From the NCBI GenBank assembly GCA_035760665.1, contig DASTSN010000013.1:48598-112597 (forward strand): a DNA stretch of 64,000 nucleotides, given 5' to 3'. Within the stretch, counting starts at the first letter, position 1; each line of letters begins with the position of its first letter. Shown here piece after piece: positions 61,596 to 64,000 of this stretch. The notes below the pieces were generated by a model. The model saw nothing but the letters and a program-made list of their open reading frames with translations, did not search any database and was not told the origin of the DNA. A program made the position numbers and the translations under genes. Source of the DNA: DASTSN01 sp035760665 (lineage in GTDB: Bacteria; Bacteroidota; Bacteroidia; Chitinophagales; Chitinophagaceae).

Positions 61596-62459
61596 GTGAA
61601 ACGAACCCGCCGGTTGACAACGACCTTTTTTTTACTGGGCTTCATCTTATTTGCCTGGCTGATATTGGCACAGAGTTGTATGAAATTTCGCATAAGCGAT
61701 CGAAAAGCAAAAAAGAATTTTGCAAAAGCAGGCGTAAGCCTCGTAACAGAAACTGTCAGCATACACGGGTTCCGGATGCATTATGTAAAAACCGGAGCCG
61801 ACACATTGCCCACCCTGCTGTTTGTACATGGCTCGCCGGGCGGATGGGATGCCTTCAGCAGTTACTTAATGGACGGGGATCTCCTGGCCAAGTTCAGGAT
61901 GATAGCCATTGACCGGCCCGGCTTTGGATACAGCGAATTTGGCGAAGCAAAAAACCTGGAACAGCAATCACAGCTCATCAGTCCTTTGCTGACAAAACTG
62001 AATAACAACAAGCCTGCATACGTTATCGGGCATTCGCTTGGCGGGCCAATGGCCGTTCGGTTAGCTGTTGATAATCCTGGTTATTTTTCAGGGATAGTCC
62101 TGTTATCCGCTTCGGTAGATCCGCAGGAAGAAAAGCCCGAAAAATGGCGCCCGTTTCTATACAAAACACCTTTAAAATATTTGGTTCCCGGGGCATTTCG
62201 ACCCAGTAACCAGGAGCTTTGGTACCTGAAAAAAGACCTGGTACATTTAAAAAATGATTTTTACAAAATCACCTGCCCCGTATGGATTATTCATGGTGAA
62301 AAAGACGACATGGTCCCCCCGGGTAACGTACAGTATGCCAAAAAAATGCTGGTAAATGCACAAAAAGTGACTATAAAAATGATTCCTGGCGCTAATCATT
62401 TCATTCCCTGGACGCACTTTCATGCTATCAAAACTGTATTACTATCCTTACCTAATTAA
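61596..62459 (+). CDS. Alpha/beta hydrolase, membrane-anchored or exported
   Basis: 287 residues. The GTG start is followed by a hydrophobic stretch (residues 9-26, FFLLGFILFAWLILAQS) that may be a signal anchor; a cysteine at 28 could also allow lipidation, though no clean lipobox precedes it. The hydrolase core shows the oxyanion motif HGSPGGWD (about 77-84), nucleophile S147 region GHSLGGP, an acid in the GEKDDMVPP stretch and a final histidine in GANHFIPW. Substrates could be esters, lactones or epoxides. It lies downstream of a terminator. Confidence 0.86.
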   Translation: MKRTRRLTTTFFLLGFILFAWLILAQSCMKFRISDRKAKKNFAKAGVSLVTETVSIHGFRMHYVKTGADTLPTLLFVHGSPGGWDAFSSYLMDGDLLAKFRMIAIDRPGFGYSEFGEAKNLEQQSQLISPLLTKLNNNKPAYVIGHSLGGPMAVRLAVDNPGYFSGIVLLSASVDPQEEKPEKWRPFLYKTPLKYLVPGAFRPSNQELWYLKKDLVHLKNDFYKITCPVWIIHGEKDDMVPPGNVQYAKKMLVNAQKVTIKMIPGANHFIPWTHFHAIKTVLLSLPN

Positions 62460-62464
62460 TCAGA

Positions 62465-64000
62465 TCAGTGCAGTTCATCATTTTTGATGGCATCATACAA
62501 CGCTTCCTGAATTTTAGGCCGAATGTTTAACGATGAAAGTGTGTTATTAATCCTAGTGGGATAGACCCTGTTGGATAAAAACACAAATACCAGGTTATAT
62601 TTGGGATCGGCCCATACACAAGTACCGGTAAAACCAGTATGCCCGAAGGTTGCCGGTGAAGCACTTAAGCAGGGATAGGGCTCTTTTCGCTCTGCATTAT
62701 CTTTCTCTGGTTTATCAAATCCAAGGCCCCGCCGGCTGATAGCACTGTGATAGGCGGTGAAATAGTTGATTGTTGCTGGTTTCAAAAATCGTTCTCCGTT
62801 GAGCTCGCCTCCATTTACCAGCATTTGATAAAGCATCGCCAGGTCATAGGCATCGGAAAACAAACCGGCATGACCCGACACACCGCCAAACATTGAAGCG
62901 CCTTCATCATGCACATCACCCCAGATCAGTTGCCGGCGAAAATGGTCCTCCTCATCTTCTGTTGGTGCAATACGCGATACCGGAAAACGATTTACAGGCT
63001 TAAAGCCGGTTGTTGCCAGCCCAAGCTTGTTGTAGAATGTTTTTTGCACATACTGATCGAGTGAAAGGCCGCTGATGGCCTGCACTATTTTCCCTAATAA
63101 AATAAAATCCAGATCACTGTACACATATTTGGGGGAGGGGCCCAGCGGGCTTTTTACAATGCGGTTATACATGCTGTCATTCCAGTCGTCACGCAAATAA
63201 AGATTCTTCGCCACACGGATAGAATATCCCGGTTTTTCCGTGGAAGAGTAATATGCGGGAAGTGGTGCGCCAGTGGCAGAATCAATTGTTTCTTTATAAA
63301 ATGCAATGAACGGCACCAACCCTGCCTGGTGCAATAAAATATCCCTGATTTTTAGTCTGGCTTTGTCAGTCCCTACGGTCCAGGGCAGATAATCTCCCAG
63401 CGTTTTATTGATATCCAGCTTGCCTTCCTGGTATAATTTCATTACAGAAATAGTAGTGGCCGATACCTTGGTGACCGAAGCCAGGTCATAAATGCTCTCG
63501 AGTGATACTTTCGGCGAAGGGCCATATTCAAAATTGCCGAAAGCTTTATAATAAATCACTTTCCCGTCTTTTGCTGCAAACACCACGCAACCGGGAAATA
63601 CTTTTTGAGCAATGGCATCATTTGCAATTGAGTCGATGATCCGCAGTTTTGGATAAGCGTCAGCAGACTGGCTTGGATACAGATGACGAGGAGTAATACC
63701 CGTTCCAAATTTCCAATCACAAACAGATACCGGCAGCGTTCCCTTCGGTAGCAGGTCTCCTTTTACGATAGCAGCTGCAATCCGCTGAGTAATATCATCA
63801 TCCTGATAGCAAGCAAGCAAATTTTTGGCTGAACAAAAGTTACTGGTGGCAATAACATTTCCAAATACTAAAGTGGTAGAATTGAAGGCCTGTAATTTAG
63901 TCCAAAGCTGTAAAGCCTCGTTACTGATACCATAATTATTAGCCGGCCGCAGACCAAAGTTGTGAATCCCTGCCAGGATTGCATCATAATTACCAGATAT
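62465..64000 (-). CDS. GH3-type/beta-lactamase-like serine hydrolase fusion, C-terminal part (runs off the right edge)
   Basis: 511 residues visible, from the window edge to the stop. The N-terminal visible part (SGNYDAILAGIHNFGLRPAN, then GTLPVSVCDWKFGTG) looks like the end of a GH3 enzyme. A class C beta-lactamase-like domain follows, with catalytic SVTK in ASVTKVS, Y-S-D in YSDLDF (the usual YxN replaced by YSD) and HTGFTG late. Bacteroidota carry such GH3-hydrolase fusions, with likely activity on cell-wall sugars or peptides. The start lies outside the window. An internal TTG at 63820 is not the start. Confidence 0.85.
   Translation of the reverse strand: MSGNYDAILAGIHNFGLRPANNYGISNEALQLWTKLQAFNSTTLVFGNVIATSNFCSAKNLLACYQDDDITQRIAAAIVKGDLLPKGTLPVSVCDWKFGTGITPRHLYPSQSADAYPKLRIIDSIANDAIAQKVFPGCVVFAAKDGKVIYYKAFGNFEYGPSPKVSLESIYDLASVTKVSATTISVMKLYQEGKLDINKTLGDYLPWTVGTDKARLKIRDILLHQAGLVPFIAFYKETIDSATGAPLPAYYSSTEKPGYSIRVAKNLYLRDDWNDSMYNRIVKSPLGPSPKYVYSDLDFILLGKIVQAISGLSLDQYVQKTFYNKLGLATTGFKPVNRFPVSRIAPTEDEEDHFRRQLIWGDVHDEGASMFGGVSGHAGLFSDAYDLAMLYQMLVNGGELNGERFLKPATINYFTAYHSAISRRGLGFDKPEKDNAERKEPYPCLSASPATFGHTGFTGTCVWADPKYNLVFVFLSNRVYPTRINNTLSSLNIRPKIQEALYDAIKNDELH

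Overview
The window reads as a chromosomal segment of a Bacteroidota bacterium, most likely family Chitinophagaceae. The signs are two SusC/SusD pairs, the gliding genes gldD and gldE beside mutY, an HU-type gene and ssb, the Bacteroidota -7 promoter box TAnnTTTG in front of many genes, a 31-codon AURKAIP1/COX24-type gene, and a carbamoyl-phosphate synthase large subunit that stops before the allosteric domain. I see no rRNA, tRNA, insertion sequence, prophage, CRISPR array or plasmid gene. The family placement is inference from protein style and gene order.

Layout. 0-5 kb: a minus-strand run of rsfS, ftsH, a LutC-like gene, a gamma-glutamylcyclotransferase-like gene, lpxH and the start of a secreted protein, with birA divergent. 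5.5-13 kb: a LuxR-type regulator, three envelope genes of unknown role (DUF5723, DUF4282, a 647-residue secreted protein), then a peroxiredoxin and an M23 peptidase on the minus strand. 13-24.6 kb: carB, a compact two-component system with an overlapping membrane protein, an orphan 160-residue protein, a DinB-like protein, comEC, purH and an EamA transporter. 24.6-32.3 kb: a polysaccharide-deacetylase-like protein, a LutB-like protein, a DUF3109 protein, gldD, gldE, ssb, mutY and a divergent HU gene. 32.4-35.1 kb: a TPR protein, the COX24-type micro-gene and rng. 35.2-40.5 kb: a SusC/SusD pair and a YugP-like zinc peptidase. 41-46.6 kb: radA, a comF-like gene, a beta-helix lipoprotein, a glutathione peroxidase and holB.

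The most distinctive part is 46.6-59.7 kb, all on the minus strand. In order of transcription it holds a ROK regulator, a second SusC/SusD pair, a thioredoxin-fold protein, a cytochrome c fused to a copper type II monooxygenase-like domain, a very large CRTAC1-type FG-GAP/ASPIC protein and a vanadium-haloperoxidase-like protein. The last four genes overlap or are a few bases apart. This looks like a secreted oxidative module attached to an outer-membrane uptake system; the substrate cannot be read from the sequence.

The right edge, 60-64 kb, has ricT (PSP1 domain), an alpha/beta hydrolase and the C-terminal half of what is probably a GH3/beta-lactamase-like fusion protein that runs off the window.

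Most cytoplasmic enzymes carry their expected catalytic residues. Many coding regions appear to begin at GTG or TTG, and several start codons lie within a few bases of a -7 box, which suggests very short or absent leaders.
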